A stretch of DNA of 64,000 bases from Aurantimicrobium minutum. GTDB taxonomy: Bacteria > Actinomycetota > Actinomycetes > Actinomycetales > Microbacteriaceae. Positions 55,508 through 64,000 of the stretch are shown in pieces. The stretch spans positions 1,240,001 through 1,304,000 of the forward strand of contig NZ_JARXXU010000001.1 in assembly GCF_029894165.1 (NCBI RefSeq). The letters run 5' to 3'. The number at the start of each line of letters is the position of its first letter. Within the stretch, counting starts at the first letter, position 1. Under the pieces are notes generated by a model. It did not search any database, was not told the origin of the DNA, and worked only from the letters and a program-made list of their open reading frames with translations. A program made the position numbers and the translations under genes.

Positions 55508-57585
55508 ACGTCGATGCGGTCGCGGGTCATCCCCGCTGAACCTTCAATGATGAAGTCTCGCCGTGGGCCAACGTCGTTGCCCATCAGCAACTCGAAGACG
55601 GTGTCTGCCATGGCGGCATCTTCCACCCGAACACGGCGCAACGTGCGCGCAGCGCGATCCATCGTTGTCGTTGCGAGCTGGTCAGCATCCATCTCACCCA
55701 GACCCTTGTAACGCTGAATAGGTTCTTGGTAGCGCTTGCCTGATTTGGCGAGTCCAGCCAGAACGGATTGAAGCTCTGCTTCGGAGTAGGTGTAAACAGT
55801 CTCGTTGGGCTTCGTTCCCGGGTTGAGCACAACCACACGGTGCAGAGGTGGAACGGCGGCAAAAACCCGTCCAGCCTCAATGAGGGGACGCATGTAGCGG
55901 AAGAACAACGTCAGCAACAGGGTACGAATATGGGCACCATCAACATCGGCATCCGACATCAGTATGACCTTGCCATAGCGGGCAGCATCAAGGTCAAAAC
56001 TGCGACCAGAGCCCGCTCCAATGACCTGAATGATCGAAGCGCACTCGGTGTTGTTGAGCATGTCGGAAACAGAGGCCTTCTGCACGTTAAGGATTTTTCC
56101 TCGAATCGGCAAAAGTGCTTGATATTCACTATTGCGAGCCAGCTTGGCCGTGCCCAGCGCGGAGTCACCCTCCACGATAAACAGTTCGGAATGTTCCACA
56201 TCGTTGCTGCGGCAGTCCACAAGCTTGGCGGGCAGGCTCGACGTTTCTAGCGCATTCTTGCGTCGTTGAGTTTCCTTGTGTGTCCGAGCAGAGATTCTGC
56301 TCTTCATTTCGGAAACAATCTTCTCTAGTAACAGCGAAGATTGTGACTTGTCATCGCGCTTGGTGGAAGTGAGACGCGCCGTGAGTTGTTTCTGCACGAC
56401 GGAGGCAACAATGGCTTTGACAGCAGGGGTACCCAGAACTTCTTTGGTCTGCCCTTCGAACTGCGGCTCAGGAACACGAACAGTCACAACAGCAGTCAAT
56501 CCGGCGAGAACATCGTCCTTTTCGACCTTGTCGTTTCCAGCCTTGAGCTTGCGAGAATTTGCATCAACCTGGGCACGGATTACTTTGAGCAAAGCCTGTT
56601 CGAAGCCCTGTTGGTGGGTTCCACCCTTGGGCGTGGAAATGATATTTACAAAGCTATTGACGGCGGTGTCATAACCGGTGCCCCAGCGCAATGCAATATC
56701 TACGCCACAACTGCGTTCAACCTCTGCCAAGGTCATGTTGCCGTCAGTACCGAGGACTGGAACAGTCTCCGTGAAGTTCCCTTCACCGGTCAGACGCCAC
56801 GTGTCCGTCACGGCGTTGTCAGGAGCCAAGTAATCGGCGAATTCACTAATTCCGCCGGAGAACTTGAAAGCAGAAACGAGTGTTTCAGGTCCCCGCTCAT
56901 CCGTGATCTGCATTTCCAGGCCTGGGACCAAAAAGGCGGTTTGCCTAGCCCGGGCAGCTAAGTCCTCTGTTTGGAAGGTGGCTCCGGGAGTGAAGATTTG
57001 TTGATCTGCCCAATAACGCACGCGAGTACCGGTGACACCCTTGGCAACTTTGCCCTTGATTGTGAGCGTGCTGCCATCTTCAAAAGGTGTGAAGGGATTG
57101 TTCGGTGCAATTCCTTTGCTGTCATCGAACACACCCGGTTCACCGCGACGAAAGGACATCGCCCAGATCTTTCCATCTCGATCGACCTCAACATCCAGTC
57201 GTTCCGACAGAGCATTTACAACAGAGGCCCCCACCCCGTGGAGACCACCGGAGGCAGCGTATGAACCAGAGCCGAATTTTCCACCGGCGTGCAATTTCGT
57301 GAACACTACTTCCACACCGGTGAGCCCCGTTTTGGGTTCCACATCCACGGGAATACCACGAGCCTTGTCTCGTACTTCCACGCTGGAATCTTTGTGGAGC
57401 TGAATCTCGATGGTGCTGCCGTGTCCCCCGAGCGCTTCATCTACGGAGTTATCAATGATTTCCCACAGACAATGCATGAGGCCACGTGAGTCGGTAGTAC
57501 CGATATACATACCGGGACGCTTACGAACCGCTTCAAGTCCTTCAAGAACGGACAGATGGCGAGCGGAATACTCAGATGAACTCAC
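55504..57585 (-). CDS. parE: DNA topoisomerase IV subunit B (ParE/GyrB family)
   Basis: 693 residues from a GTG at 57585 ([16 protein letters not shown]) with GAGGAG just before it; a TTG at 57597 lies within that ribosome site and is less likely. GHKL ATPase domain: [62 protein letters not shown] and [17 protein letters not shown]. It pairs with convergent parC. Short length without a GyrB insert fits ParE. Confidence 0.94.
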   Translation of the reverse strand: MSSSEYSARHLSVLEGLEAVRKRPGMYIGTTDSRGLMHCLWEIIDNSVDEALGGHGSTIEIQLHKDSSVEVRDKARGIPVDVEPKTGLTGVEVVFTKLHAGGKFGSGSYAASGGLHGVGASVVNALSERLDVEVDRDGKIWAMSFRRGEPGVFDDSKGIAPNNPFTPFEDGSTLTIKGKVAKGVTGTRVRYWADQQIFTPGATFQTEDLAARARQTAFLVPGLEMQITDERGPETLVSAFKFSGGISEFADYLAPDNAVTDTWRLTGEGNFTETVPVLGTDGNMTLAEVERSCGVDIALRWGTGYDTAVNSFVNIISTPKGGTHQQGFEQALLKVIRAQVDANSRKLKAGNDKVEKDDVLAGLTAVVTVRVPEPQFEGQTKEVLGTPAVKAIVASVVQKQLTARLTSTKRDDKSQSSLLLEKIVSEMKSRISARTHKETQRRKNALETSSLPAKLVDCRSNDVEHSELFIVEGDSALGTAKLARNSEYQALLPIRGKILNVQKASVSDMLNNTECASIIQVIGAGSGRSFDLDAARYGKVILMSDADVDGAHIRTLLLTLFFRYMRPLIEAGRVFAAVPPLHRVVVLNPGTKPNETVYTYSEAELQSVLAGLAKSGKRYQEPIQRYKGLGEMDADQLATTTMDRAARTLRRVRVEDAAMADTVFELLMGNDVGPRRDFIIEGSAGMTRDRIDV

Positions 57586-57766
57586 GCGACTCCTCAATTA
57601 CTTCGTGGCGCTCTTGAACAGTAGTTTGTTTGGGGCCAATCAGCCCGGAGGCACGCGTCACCTTACTGATACGCGGTCAGCGAAATACCTACACAACTCG
57701 GCATTATTCCCAGCGGTTCATGGTTATATGTCATCAGTAGTTCTTTACACACCCAAGGAGCAAAAG
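57586..57766. other. Divergent control region between parE and the DUF7455 gene
   Basis: 181 bases, no gene. AAGGAG for the downstream gene is at the right end. TATATG near 57726 is an AT-rich candidate -10 on the plus strand; I found no matching -35. Confidence 0.35.
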
Positions 57767-58003
57767 ATGACCACAGCAACGACTGAGGCTGCACCAACCG
57801 GGGCCCAGAACGAACTGACCGGCCTAGACCGCTGCGACAGCTGTGGTGCACAGGCATATGTTCGCGCAACCATGCCCGCCGGGGGCGTGCTCCTATTCTG
57901 CGCACACCACGCCACCAAACACCGTGACAAGCTCACTGGTCTCGGCGCAGAGTGGCATGATGAAACTGCGAAGCTACACGCAGCAAACGATCGCTCGATC
58001 TAA
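57767..58003 (+). CDS. DUF7455 small zinc-binding protein
   Basis: 78 residues from the ATG at 57767, with AAGGAG seven bases upstream. Longer in-frame readings run antisense into parE and are artefacts. The core LDRCDSCGAQAYVRATMPAG and LLFCAHHATKHRDKL contains CxxC and CxxH, a small zinc-ribbon. Found beside sigA in many actinobacteria; function unknown to me. It ends at a strong terminator shared with convergent sigA. Confidence 0.88.
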   Translation: MTTATTEAAPTGAQNELTGLDRCDSCGAQAYVRATMPAGGVLLFCAHHATKHRDKLTGLGAEWHDETAKLHAANDRSI

Positions 58004-58020
58004 CACTTACGACTTAACTC

Positions 58021-58052
58021 GTTCAGGCCCGGAAATTCTTCCGGGCCTGAAC
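58021..58052. terminator. Bidirectional terminator between the DUF7455 gene and sigA
   Basis: GTTCAGGCCCGGAA (58021-58034) and TTCCGGGCCTGAAC (58039-58052) pair over all 14 bases around ATTC, followed by TTGTTTAAAC on the plus strand. The two flanking genes converge. Confidence 0.85.
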
Positions 58053-58069
58053 TTGTTTAAACTCTCGAT

Positions 58070-59863
58070 TTATTCGAGGTAGTCACGTAGTGACTGTGAA
58101 CGCGAAGGGTGGCGAAGCTTCGCCATCGTCTTTGACTCAATCTGACGGATTCGTTCACGGGTCACACCAAAAGTGTCACCAATCTGGTCCAGAGTCTTGG
58201 GAATGCCATCACCCAAACCAAAGCGCATACGAATCACACCTGCCTCGCGCTCAGAGAGCGAGTCCAGGAGTGACTCCAACTGCTTTTGAAGCATGGTGAA
58301 GCCAACGGCATCTGCGGGAACAACGGCTTCGGTGTCTTCGATGAGGTCACCAAATTCACTGTCACCATCTTCACCCAGGGGCGTGTGGAGAGAGATGGGC
58401 TCTCGGCCATACTTCTGAACTTCGACAACCTTTTCAGGGGTCATATCGAGTTCACGTGAGAGTTCTTCAGGAGTCGGTTCGCGTCCGAGGTCCTGCAGCA
58501 TCTGGCGCTGAACACGAGCAAGCTTGTTAATGACTTCAACCATGTGCACCGGAATACGAATGGTTCGAGCCTGGTCAGCCATGGCACGAGTGATGGCCTG
58601 ACGAATCCACCAGGTTGCATAGGTCGAGAACTTGAAGCCCTTGGTGTAGTCGAACTTCTCCACCGCACGGATCAGACCGAGGTTACCTTCCTGGATGAGG
58701 TCCAGGAATTGCATGCCACGACCGGTGTAACGCTTGGCAAGGGAGACCACCAAACGAAGGTTTGCACCCAAGAGATGGCTCTTTGCGCGCTGACCGTCAC
58801 GGGCAACCCAGCGAAGTTCACGCTCGAGCTGCTTAGGAATGCTCTTGGTTGTTGCAAGCTTGTCTTCAGCAAACAAACCAGCTTCAATACGAAGGGCGAG
58901 TTCCACTTCTTCAACTGCGTTGAGGAGTGGGACTTTACCAATCTGCTTGAGGTAGTCCTTGACAGGGTCAGCAGTTGCACCGGTAATGGCAGTTGAAATG
59001 ACAGGGATGTCATCTTCATCATCTGCCATGGAAAGTACTAGTGCACCAGTGGGGAGAGGCTCTTCAAGAACCGCTGATCGTGCAGGCTTGTCCTCGTCCT
59101 CCTCGGCGGCATCTTCATCCACAACGTCGATGACGACTGCTTCAATAACGACCTCTTCGACGTCTCCTTCGTCTTCTTCCTCAGCGTCTACAGCCTTAGC
59201 CCGGCCACGACCACGCTTAGGAGCGATCTCTTCAGGAGCTTCTTCTGCAGTGAGGAGAGCGTTAGCCATCTTTTCCAATTCGGCCTTGGTGGGCTTCTTA
59301 GCTTTCGTAGCTGGTTTTTCCTCAACTGCTACTGCTTTGGTCGCTGCTTTGGCAGGAGTCTTGGTTGCGGTCGCAGCTTTCGCGGGAACCGACTTAGTGA
59401 CAGGCGCTTTCGCAGGCTCTTTCGCAGGGGCTTTCGCAGACGCCTTTGCTGGAGCTGCCTGAGCTGCAGGAGTTTTAGCCGCGGAAGCCTTTGTTGGAGC
59501 TGCTTGAGTTGCAGGAGTTTTAGCAGCGGGAGCCTTAGTCGATGCTTTCGCCGTGGCCTTTACCGCCGGCGCAGCCTTCGTGGCAGGAGCGGATTTAGGA
59601 GCTGCGGCCTTCGCAGCAGGAACCTTACTCGTAGCAGCGGCCTTTGCCGGTGCTTTTACTGCAGCTGCTTTGGCTGCAGGTGTTTTAGCAGCAGGAGCCT
59701 TTGCAGGAGCCTTTGCAGGAGCAGTTTTTGGAGCAGGAGTCTTCGTGGCAGGAGCCTTCACTGAGGGAGCACTTTCCGGAGCAGGCTCGACAACAGAATC
59801 TTTGGACTTACTGAAGAAGGACGCGAAGCGTGACTTCTTTTGAGGGGTCTTGTCTGTTGCCAT
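58070..59863 (-). CDS. sigA: Primary RNA polymerase sigma factor (RpoD/HrdB)
   Basis: 597 residues from the ATG at 59863 with AGGAG ten bases before. Residues about 20-165 are a Lys/Ala/Pro/Thr-rich segment with short repeats ([15 protein letters not shown]), like the tail of histone H1. Acidic stretch near 250 ([12 protein letters not shown]). Conserved regions 1.2-4.2 follow: [36 protein letters not shown] (region 2), and [19 protein letters not shown] (region 4.2). Housekeeping sigma. The N-terminal segment is probably disordered. Order PAC2 - sigA - DUF7455 is conserved in the group. Confidence 0.97.
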   Translation of the reverse strand: MATDKTPQKKSRFASFFSKSKDSVVEPAPESAPSVKAPATKTPAPKTAPAKAPAKAPAAKTPAAKAAAVKAPAKAAATSKVPAAKAAAPKSAPATKAAPAVKATAKASTKAPAAKTPATQAAPTKASAAKTPAAQAAPAKASAKAPAKEPAKAPVTKSVPAKAATATKTPAKAATKAVAVEEKPATKAKKPTKAELEKMANALLTAEEAPEEIAPKRGRGRAKAVDAEEEDEGDVEEVVIEAVVIDVVDEDAAEEDEDKPARSAVLEEPLPTGALVLSMADDEDDIPVISTAITGATADPVKDYLKQIGKVPLLNAVEEVELALRIEAGLFAEDKLATTKSIPKQLERELRWVARDGQRAKSHLLGANLRLVVSLAKRYTGRGMQFLDLIQEGNLGLIRAVEKFDYTKGFKFSTYATWWIRQAITRAMADQARTIRIPVHMVEVINKLARVQRQMLQDLGREPTPEELSRELDMTPEKVVEVQKYGREPISLHTPLGEDGDSEFGDLIEDTEAVVPADAVGFTMLQKQLESLLDSLSEREAGVIRMRFGLGDGIPKTLDQIGDTFGVTRERIRQIESKTMAKLRHPSRSQSLRDYLE

Positions 59864-59944
59864 GAGCAGATTTCTCCTGTTCGGGGGCATAACTAGGACC
59901 CTTGTCAAGTCCCCTTGGAAGGGAAAGACTGGGTCCGGTTTCTA

Positions 59945-60871
59945 TTATCGCATGTCGCCAGGCTCTTCCGTACCACGACGATACGCAAGAAATTCTTCTA
60001 GTTCAGCTGCGATTTCATCAGCCGTCGGGAGCTCACCTTCGAGATCCGTCAGGGGTGAACGAAGTGCATTGTCTTTCATATACGAGTCATAACGCTGTTC
60101 GAGCGTAGTGACGAGTTTGCTGAGCTCCTCATTGGTCTGGACTTGCTCATCAATTTTGGAGATGAATTCACGCCCTTCTTCACGCAGGCGATCTGTCGGG
60201 AAGATCAATCCTGTGGACGAGCTGATGCTTTCAAGGGCAGTCAGCGCCGCCGCAGGGAATTCTGAATCTGCGAGGTAGTGAGGCACGAGTAGAACGAATC
60301 CCACAACTTCATGATCAATCTCCTGCAATCGGTATTCCACCAAATGCATCGCATTTGCGGGGACTTGAGTGTGTGGGCGCCAAACGGAGTATTGCTCAAT
60401 GAGATCTGCCCTGTTGCCGCTCACGGTCGTCCCGATAGGACGGGTGTGAGGGACGGGCATGGGAATCGAGTGGACCCACGTGGTTGAAGAAACATCGAAG
60501 CGTTCGATGAAGTTGAGAACTTCAGTCGAGAATGCTTCCCAGCGAAAATCTGGTTCATAGCCCGTCAAGAGGATGAATGGTTTGTTGATTTCATCTCGGA
60601 CGAGATGAAACGCCAACATGGGTGGCTCAAAACCAGTGAGGTGATCTTGGTCGAAATAAATGATGGGTCGGCGAGCGCGGTAGTCGAGCAACTCATCTGC
60701 ATCAAAGACCGCAATGACTTCTGAATCCATCGTGTCCACGATGTAGTCGGTGAAAGCAGTGACCGCAGAACCGGAATCTGCAAAACCTGTGAGTCCAGCG
60801 ACCAGAGGTAGTCCACGCGGAACTTGAGCAGGTTCAAGCACGTAAGTGAGGAGGCTGGGTCTCTCGGACAT
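59945..60871 (-). CDS. PAC2 family protein
   Basis: 308 residues. PAC2 (proteasome assembly chaperone-like) domain: LVAGLTGFADSGSAVTAFT near residue 25, HSIPMPVPHTRPIGTTVSG, VLLVPHYLADSEFP. The C-terminal part is helical and charged (ISKIDEQVQTNEELSKLV). In actinobacteria it accompanies sigA (Rv2714). Role is not established here; no proteasome genes are in the window. TAGACT lies six bases before the ATG. Confidence 0.92.
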   Translation of the reverse strand: MSERPSLLTYVLEPAQVPRGLPLVAGLTGFADSGSAVTAFTDYIVDTMDSEVIAVFDADELLDYRARRPIIYFDQDHLTGFEPPMLAFHLVRDEINKPFILLTGYEPDFRWEAFSTEVLNFIERFDVSSTTWVHSIPMPVPHTRPIGTTVSGNRADLIEQYSVWRPHTQVPANAMHLVEYRLQEIDHEVVGFVLLVPHYLADSEFPAAALTALESISSSTGLIFPTDRLREEGREFISKIDEQVQTNEELSKLVTTLEQRYDSYMKDNALRSPLTDLEGELPTADEIAAELEEFLAYRRGTEEPGDMR

Positions 60872-60877
60872 AGCTTC

Positions 60878-60883
60878 AGTCTA
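60878..60883 (-). promoter_or_regulatory. Putative leaderless-type -10 box of the PAC2 gene
   Basis: TAGACT on the minus strand, then GAAGCT and the ATG at 60871. The same hexamer and spacing as at dxs. Confidence 0.5.
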
Positions 60884-60944
60884 TGTTCGGTTGTTTGTCG
60901 GGTTTTGCACGCGTGGCAGTCTGAGCCAGCGGACTACTGCAACC

Positions 60945-60950
60945 TAAGCT
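60945..60950 (+). promoter_or_regulatory. Putative leaderless-type -10 box of pepA
   Basis: TAAGCT, then GACTTC and the GTG of pepA at 60957. No Shine-Dalgarno. It faces the PAC2 box across a 61-base interval. Confidence 0.5.
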
Positions 60951-60956
60951 GACTTC

Positions 60957-62432
60957 GTGACCATTCCTCAGCTTTCTATTTCCGTCGTAGCTCCGTCAGA
61001 TTCTGTTCTCGTGGTGGGGGCACGGTCGGTTAAGAAACAGATCGAACTGATCTCTTCCGAAGATCTTTCAGCTCTTCACCCAGTGGTCACTGCTCTGGAT
61101 GTTTCTGGGGCCACAGACGCCCTGACAAAAATCACTGACCCCACTAACCCTGCCCGCATCATCGCAGTCGTCGGTTTGGGTTCTGACCCGTTGACTCCCG
61201 CAATTTTGCGCAATGCGGCAGCCTCCGCTGTCCGTCGCCTCCAAGGGAACCCTTCTGTTGCGATTGATTTGAATGCTCACTCCTCTGAGGAAACTCTTGC
61301 CATTGCAGAAGGAGCACTCCTCGGGACGTATTCCTTCGACTCGTACAAATCGACCCCTAGCCCTAAAACATCAATTACTGAAATAACCGTCATTTCTGGC
61401 AATTTAGACGGGACCATTGTTGACCGTGCCCGTGTCGTGGCAGAGGCTTTGTCTTTAGTCAAAGACTTGGTAAATACTCCCCCGAACGATATGTATCCCG
61501 CTTCTTTTGTCGAGCACGCAGAAGCTGCCGTCAAAGGTTTGCCCCTTGCAGTAACTGTGTGGGACGAAAAGAAACTTGCCAAAGATGGTTTTGGCGGAAT
61601 TGTTGGTGTGGGTCAGGGGTCTTCTCGCCCCCCACGCATGATGAAACTCGAGTATTCCCCCACGGGTGCCACCACATTTATTGCCCTCGTAGGGAAAGGC
61701 ATCACCTTCGACACGGGTGGCCTGTCTTTGAAGAGCGGCGCTGGCATGATCGGCATGAAATACGACATGACCGGCGCTGCATCGACACTGGCCATCATTC
61801 GCGCTGCGGCTCAGCTTGGCCTGGGTGTGAAGATCACCGCGTGGTTGTGCCTTGCAGAAAATATGCCCTCCAGTACAGCAATCCGACCCAATGATGTGCT
61901 GACCATTCGTGGTGGTAAAACTGTCGAGGTTCTCAACACTGATGCCGAAGGGCGCCTCGTACTTGCAGACGGTCTAACTGCAGCTAGCGAGGAATATCCA
62001 GACATCATCATTGACATGGCTACCTTGACGGGTGCAGCCACAACTGCTCTTGGTACCCGCTACACCGGCGCCATGGGTGATGCTCAGATTATTTCCCAGC
62101 TTATGGAACTCGGTACTTCAGCTGGCGAACAGTTCTGGCACATGCCCCTGCCTGACGAACTACGTGCATATTTGAACTCTGATGTGGCCGATATCGCTAA
62201 CGTCAAACCAGGCAATACTGCTGCAGGAATGCTGGTAGGAGCCACATTCCTGAAGGACTTCATTGGGAAAACTTCTGATGAGGAGGATGCTCCACAGATC
62301 CCCTGGGTCCACCTCGACATAGCCAATACTGCAAACAACGCAGGCGCTGCGTATGGCGTAACCGGAGCAGGCCCAACAGGGGTCGCAGTCAGAACTCTTC
62401 TTAACCTCGCAGAGACCTACGCTTCGGCGTAG
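60957..62432 (+). CDS. pepA: Leucyl aminopeptidase, M17 family
   Basis: 491 residues from a GTG. Two-metal aminopeptidase that removes N-terminal residues from peptides. N-terminal macro-like domain, then the catalytic domain with GKGITFDTGGLSLK (metal Lys and Asp), MKYDMTGAASTLA, and the signature VLNTDAEGRLVLADGL near residue 330. C-terminal WVHLDIANTA and GPTGVAVRTLL. In other bacteria PepA also binds DNA, not tested here. Usually followed by lpd and sucB in actinobacteria, as here. Confidence 0.95.
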   Translation: MTIPQLSISVVAPSDSVLVVGARSVKKQIELISSEDLSALHPVVTALDVSGATDALTKITDPTNPARIIAVVGLGSDPLTPAILRNAAASAVRRLQGNPSVAIDLNAHSSEETLAIAEGALLGTYSFDSYKSTPSPKTSITEITVISGNLDGTIVDRARVVAEALSLVKDLVNTPPNDMYPASFVEHAEAAVKGLPLAVTVWDEKKLAKDGFGGIVGVGQGSSRPPRMMKLEYSPTGATTFIALVGKGITFDTGGLSLKSGAGMIGMKYDMTGAASTLAIIRAAAQLGLGVKITAWLCLAENMPSSTAIRPNDVLTIRGGKTVEVLNTDAEGRLVLADGLTAASEEYPDIIIDMATLTGAATTALGTRYTGAMGDAQIISQLMELGTSAGEQFWHMPLPDELRAYLNSDVADIANVKPGNTAAGMLVGATFLKDFIGKTSDEEDAPQIPWVHLDIANTANNAGAAYGVTGAGPTGVAVRTLLNLAETYASA

Positions 62433-62474
62433 TAGTCTCAATGAGGTTAACTTCACCGAAAGTAACGCAGGATT

Positions 62475-62495
62475 TTCACGTCCACACGGCGTGAA
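62475..62495. other. Inverted repeat in the pepA-lpdA gap
   Basis: TTCACG (62475-62480) and CGTGAA (62490-62495) flank nine bases and end 25 bases before the lpdA GTG. Too short for a good terminator; could be an operator or chance. Confidence 0.25.
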
Positions 62496-62520
62496 CGTAC
62501 CCTCTCAAAAGGAGAATAAC

Positions 62521-63894
62521 GTGGCTGAACTCAACTTTGACCTTGTCGTACTGGGCGGCGGAAGTGGTGGCTATTCTGCTGCCATCCGCGCAACCGAGCT
62601 CGGGATGAACGTCGCACTCATCGAGAAAAACAAGCTCGGCGGCACCTGTCTTCACGTGGGCTGTATTCCCACCAAGGCCATGTTGCACGCTGCCGAAGTG
62701 GCCGATGTAGCCCGCGAAGGCCACATCTGCGGCATCAACTCCAGCTTCAACGGCGTGGACATGGATGCAGTCAATGCATTTCGCGAAGGCATTGTTTCGA
62801 AGAAGTTCAAAGGTTTGCAGGGCCTCATCAAGGCACGTGGCATCACCGTCATCGAAGGTGAAGGACGCCTTGTCTCCCCCACCACTATTGCTGTGGGTGC
62901 AGACACGATCGTGGGCAAAAACATCGTTCTAGCAACCGGCTCCTACTCCAAGTCACTGCCTGGACTCGAAATCGGTGGCCGTGTGATCACCAGCGAGCAC
63001 GCACTCCAAATGAACTACGTTCCCAATAAGGTTGCCATCTTGGGTGGTGGCGTCATCGGTGTGGAGTTCGCTTCTGTCTGGAAGAGCTTTGGCGCTGAAG
63101 TCGTCATCATTGAAGGCTTGCCTCACCTCGTTCCAAACGAAGAAGAAAGCATTTCAAAAGCCCTCGAGCGTGCGTACCGCAAGCGTGGAATCGACTACAA
63201 GCTTGGCGTTCGGTTCCAGGGTGTGACCCAGAACGACTCGGGTGTTGTAGTGACCCTAGAAAGCGGCGAAACCGTTGAGGCTGATCTCCTCCTCGTTGCA
63301 GTTGGACGTGGTGCTGCTACCGCCGGCTGCGGTTTCGAAGAAGTCGGCATCACCATGGATCGCGGCTACGTGATCACGAACGAGCGCCTCGCAACCAACA
63401 TCCCTGGAGTGTATGCCGTTGGTGACATTGTTCCTGGCCTGCAGCTTGCCCACCGCGGTTACCAGCATGGGTTCTTTGTTGCGGAAGAAATCGCGGGACT
63501 CAACCCTGTTGTCATCAGTGATGTCAACATCCCTAAGGTCACGTACTGTGAGCCAGAAATTGCCTCCGTTGGTTTGACTGAAGCCAAGGCTGCTGAACAG
63601 TACGGCGCTGAGAAGATCTCCTCGTACGACTACAACCTTGCAGGTAACGGTAAGAGCGAAATCCTCGGAACCGCCGGTTCCGTCAAGGTGGTTCGTGTCG
63701 TGGACGGCCCCGTTGTCGGTGTTCACATGATTGGTGCTCGCGTTGGCGAACTCATCGGTGAAGCACAGCTCGTTGTCAACTGGGAAGCACACCCCGAAGA
63801 CATTGCACCTTTGCTGCATGCTCACCCCACTCAGAACGAATCTTTGGGTGAAGCATTCCTATTCTTGGCTGGCAAGCCACTTCACACGCTGTAA
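62521..63894 (+). CDS. lpdA: Dihydrolipoyl dehydrogenase (E3)
   Basis: 457 residues from a GTG at 62521 with AGGAG seven bases upstream; the ATG at 62491 has no such site. FAD loop VVLGGGSGGYSAAIRA, redox disulfide GGTCLHVGCIPTKA near residue 45, NAD loop VAILGGGVIGVEF, second FAD contact GVYAVGDIVPG, and C-terminal HAHPTQNESLGEAF with the catalytic His-Glu. Reoxidises lipoamide of the 2-oxo acid dehydrogenase complexes; the E2 gene starts 61 bases later. Confidence 0.97.
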   Translation: MAELNFDLVVLGGGSGGYSAAIRATELGMNVALIEKNKLGGTCLHVGCIPTKAMLHAAEVADVAREGHICGINSSFNGVDMDAVNAFREGIVSKKFKGLQGLIKARGITVIEGEGRLVSPTTIAVGADTIVGKNIVLATGSYSKSLPGLEIGGRVITSEHALQMNYVPNKVAILGGGVIGVEFASVWKSFGAEVVIIEGLPHLVPNEEESISKALERAYRKRGIDYKLGVRFQGVTQNDSGVVVTLESGETVEADLLLVAVGRGAATAGCGFEEVGITMDRGYVITNERLATNIPGVYAVGDIVPGLQLAHRGYQHGFFVAEEIAGLNPVVISDVNIPKVTYCEPEIASVGLTEAKAAEQYGAEKISSYDYNLAGNGKSEILGTAGSVKVVRVVDGPVVGVHMIGARVGELIGEAQLVVNWEAHPEDIAPLLHAHPTQNESLGEAFLFLAGKPLHTL

Positions 63895-63955
63895 GAGAAC
63901 TGCGCAGCATTAGTAAGCTATTCAACGCAGCAGCTATCAAGGAGACAAACATTTC

Positions 63956-64000
63956 ATGAGCGAGTCAGTCAGCCTCCCCGCACTGGGTGAAAGCGTCACC
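63956..64000 (+). CDS. sucB: Dihydrolipoamide acyltransferase (E2), 5' end only
   Basis: Only 15 codons are inside the window: MSESVSLPALGESVT, the start of a lipoyl domain. AAGGAG lies upstream. Position after lpdA and the GES motif indicate an E2 of the 2-oxoglutarate or pyruvate dehydrogenase complex; in this group it is commonly the shared E2 called SucB. Substrate specificity cannot be judged from this fragment. Confidence 0.75.
   Translation, partial: MSESVSLPALGESVT

Noticed and set aside
59360-59810. Repeats suggesting a CRISPR or tandem repeat array
   Set aside because: The repetition is degenerate and codon-phased within sigA; it reflects Ala/Lys/Pro-rich coding, with no uniform repeats and spacers.
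1-64000. Mobile element, prophage or genomic island
   Set aside because: No transposase, integrase, phage gene, direct-repeat pair flanking a tRNA or composition break was seen; gene order is that of a conserved core chromosome.

Overview
The window reads as core chromosome of a small-genome actinobacterium, most likely of the Microbacteriaceae. The evidence is gene order that matches the conserved actinobacterial blocks also seen in Mycobacterium tuberculosis (pyrR-pyrB-pyrC-carA; alaS-ruvX-mltG-aro-efp-nusB; yebC-ruvC-ruvA-ruvB-yajC-secD-secF-rel; thrS-HIT-pdxS-pdxT; DUF3000-rnd-dxs; dut-DUF3093-DUF4193-sepH; sigA), lineage markers (SepH, DUF3159, DUF3710, DUF4193, DUF7455 and PAC2 families), moderate G+C by eye and very short intergenic gaps. 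A freshwater Luna-type lineage (Aurantimicrobium, Rhodoluna or Aquiluna relatives) is my inference and is not proven by the window.

Layout. 1-16461 is almost entirely minus strand: the pyrimidine operon (carA partial, PH-like membrane protein, pyrC, pyrB, pyrR) with a PyrR-type operator over the pyrR ribosome binding site; nusB and efp; the shikimate genes aroQ, aroB, aroK, aroC, aroE; then mltG, ruvX, alaS, a small membrane protein, rpsD and rarA. 16486-19141 is plus strand: cyclophilin-type isomerase, DUF349 protein, and an orphan AbiEi-antitoxin-like protein. 19138-31657 is minus strand: rel, secF, secD, yajC, ruvB, ruvA, ruvC, yebC, pdxT, pdxS, a HIT protein and thrS. 31737-32029 holds tRNA-Val, tRNA-Cys and tRNA-Gly, followed by two tandem ammonium transporters and zapE.

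36052-43244 is plus strand: sulfurtransferase, SufE-like protein, RibD-C reductase, DUF3000 protein, RNase D, thiolase and fused hydratase/3-hydroxyacyl-CoA dehydrogenase. 43248-49757 is minus strand: dxs, acnA, DUF3159 and DUF3710 proteins, dut. The right part has a DUF3093 protein, a DUF4193 protein, sepH, a phosphodiesterase-like protein, parC and parE (convergent), a DUF7455 protein, sigA, a PAC2 protein, pepA, lpdA and the first codons of an E2 acyltransferase gene.

I see no insertion sequence, prophage, CRISPR array, integrase, rRNA or secretion island. The interesting signals are regulatory or at single-residue level: (i) at least eight genes have TANNNT exactly six bases before the start codon and no good Shine-Dalgarno, a leaderless-transcript signature; (ii) one of the two tandem Amt proteins has Glu in place of the first pore histidine; (iii) a PyrR-type operator; (iv) a four-half-site GlnR-like array upstream of that unusual amt gene; (v) overlapping palindromes upstream of acnA, which has no acnR beside it. 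No previously undescribed multigene system is evident.
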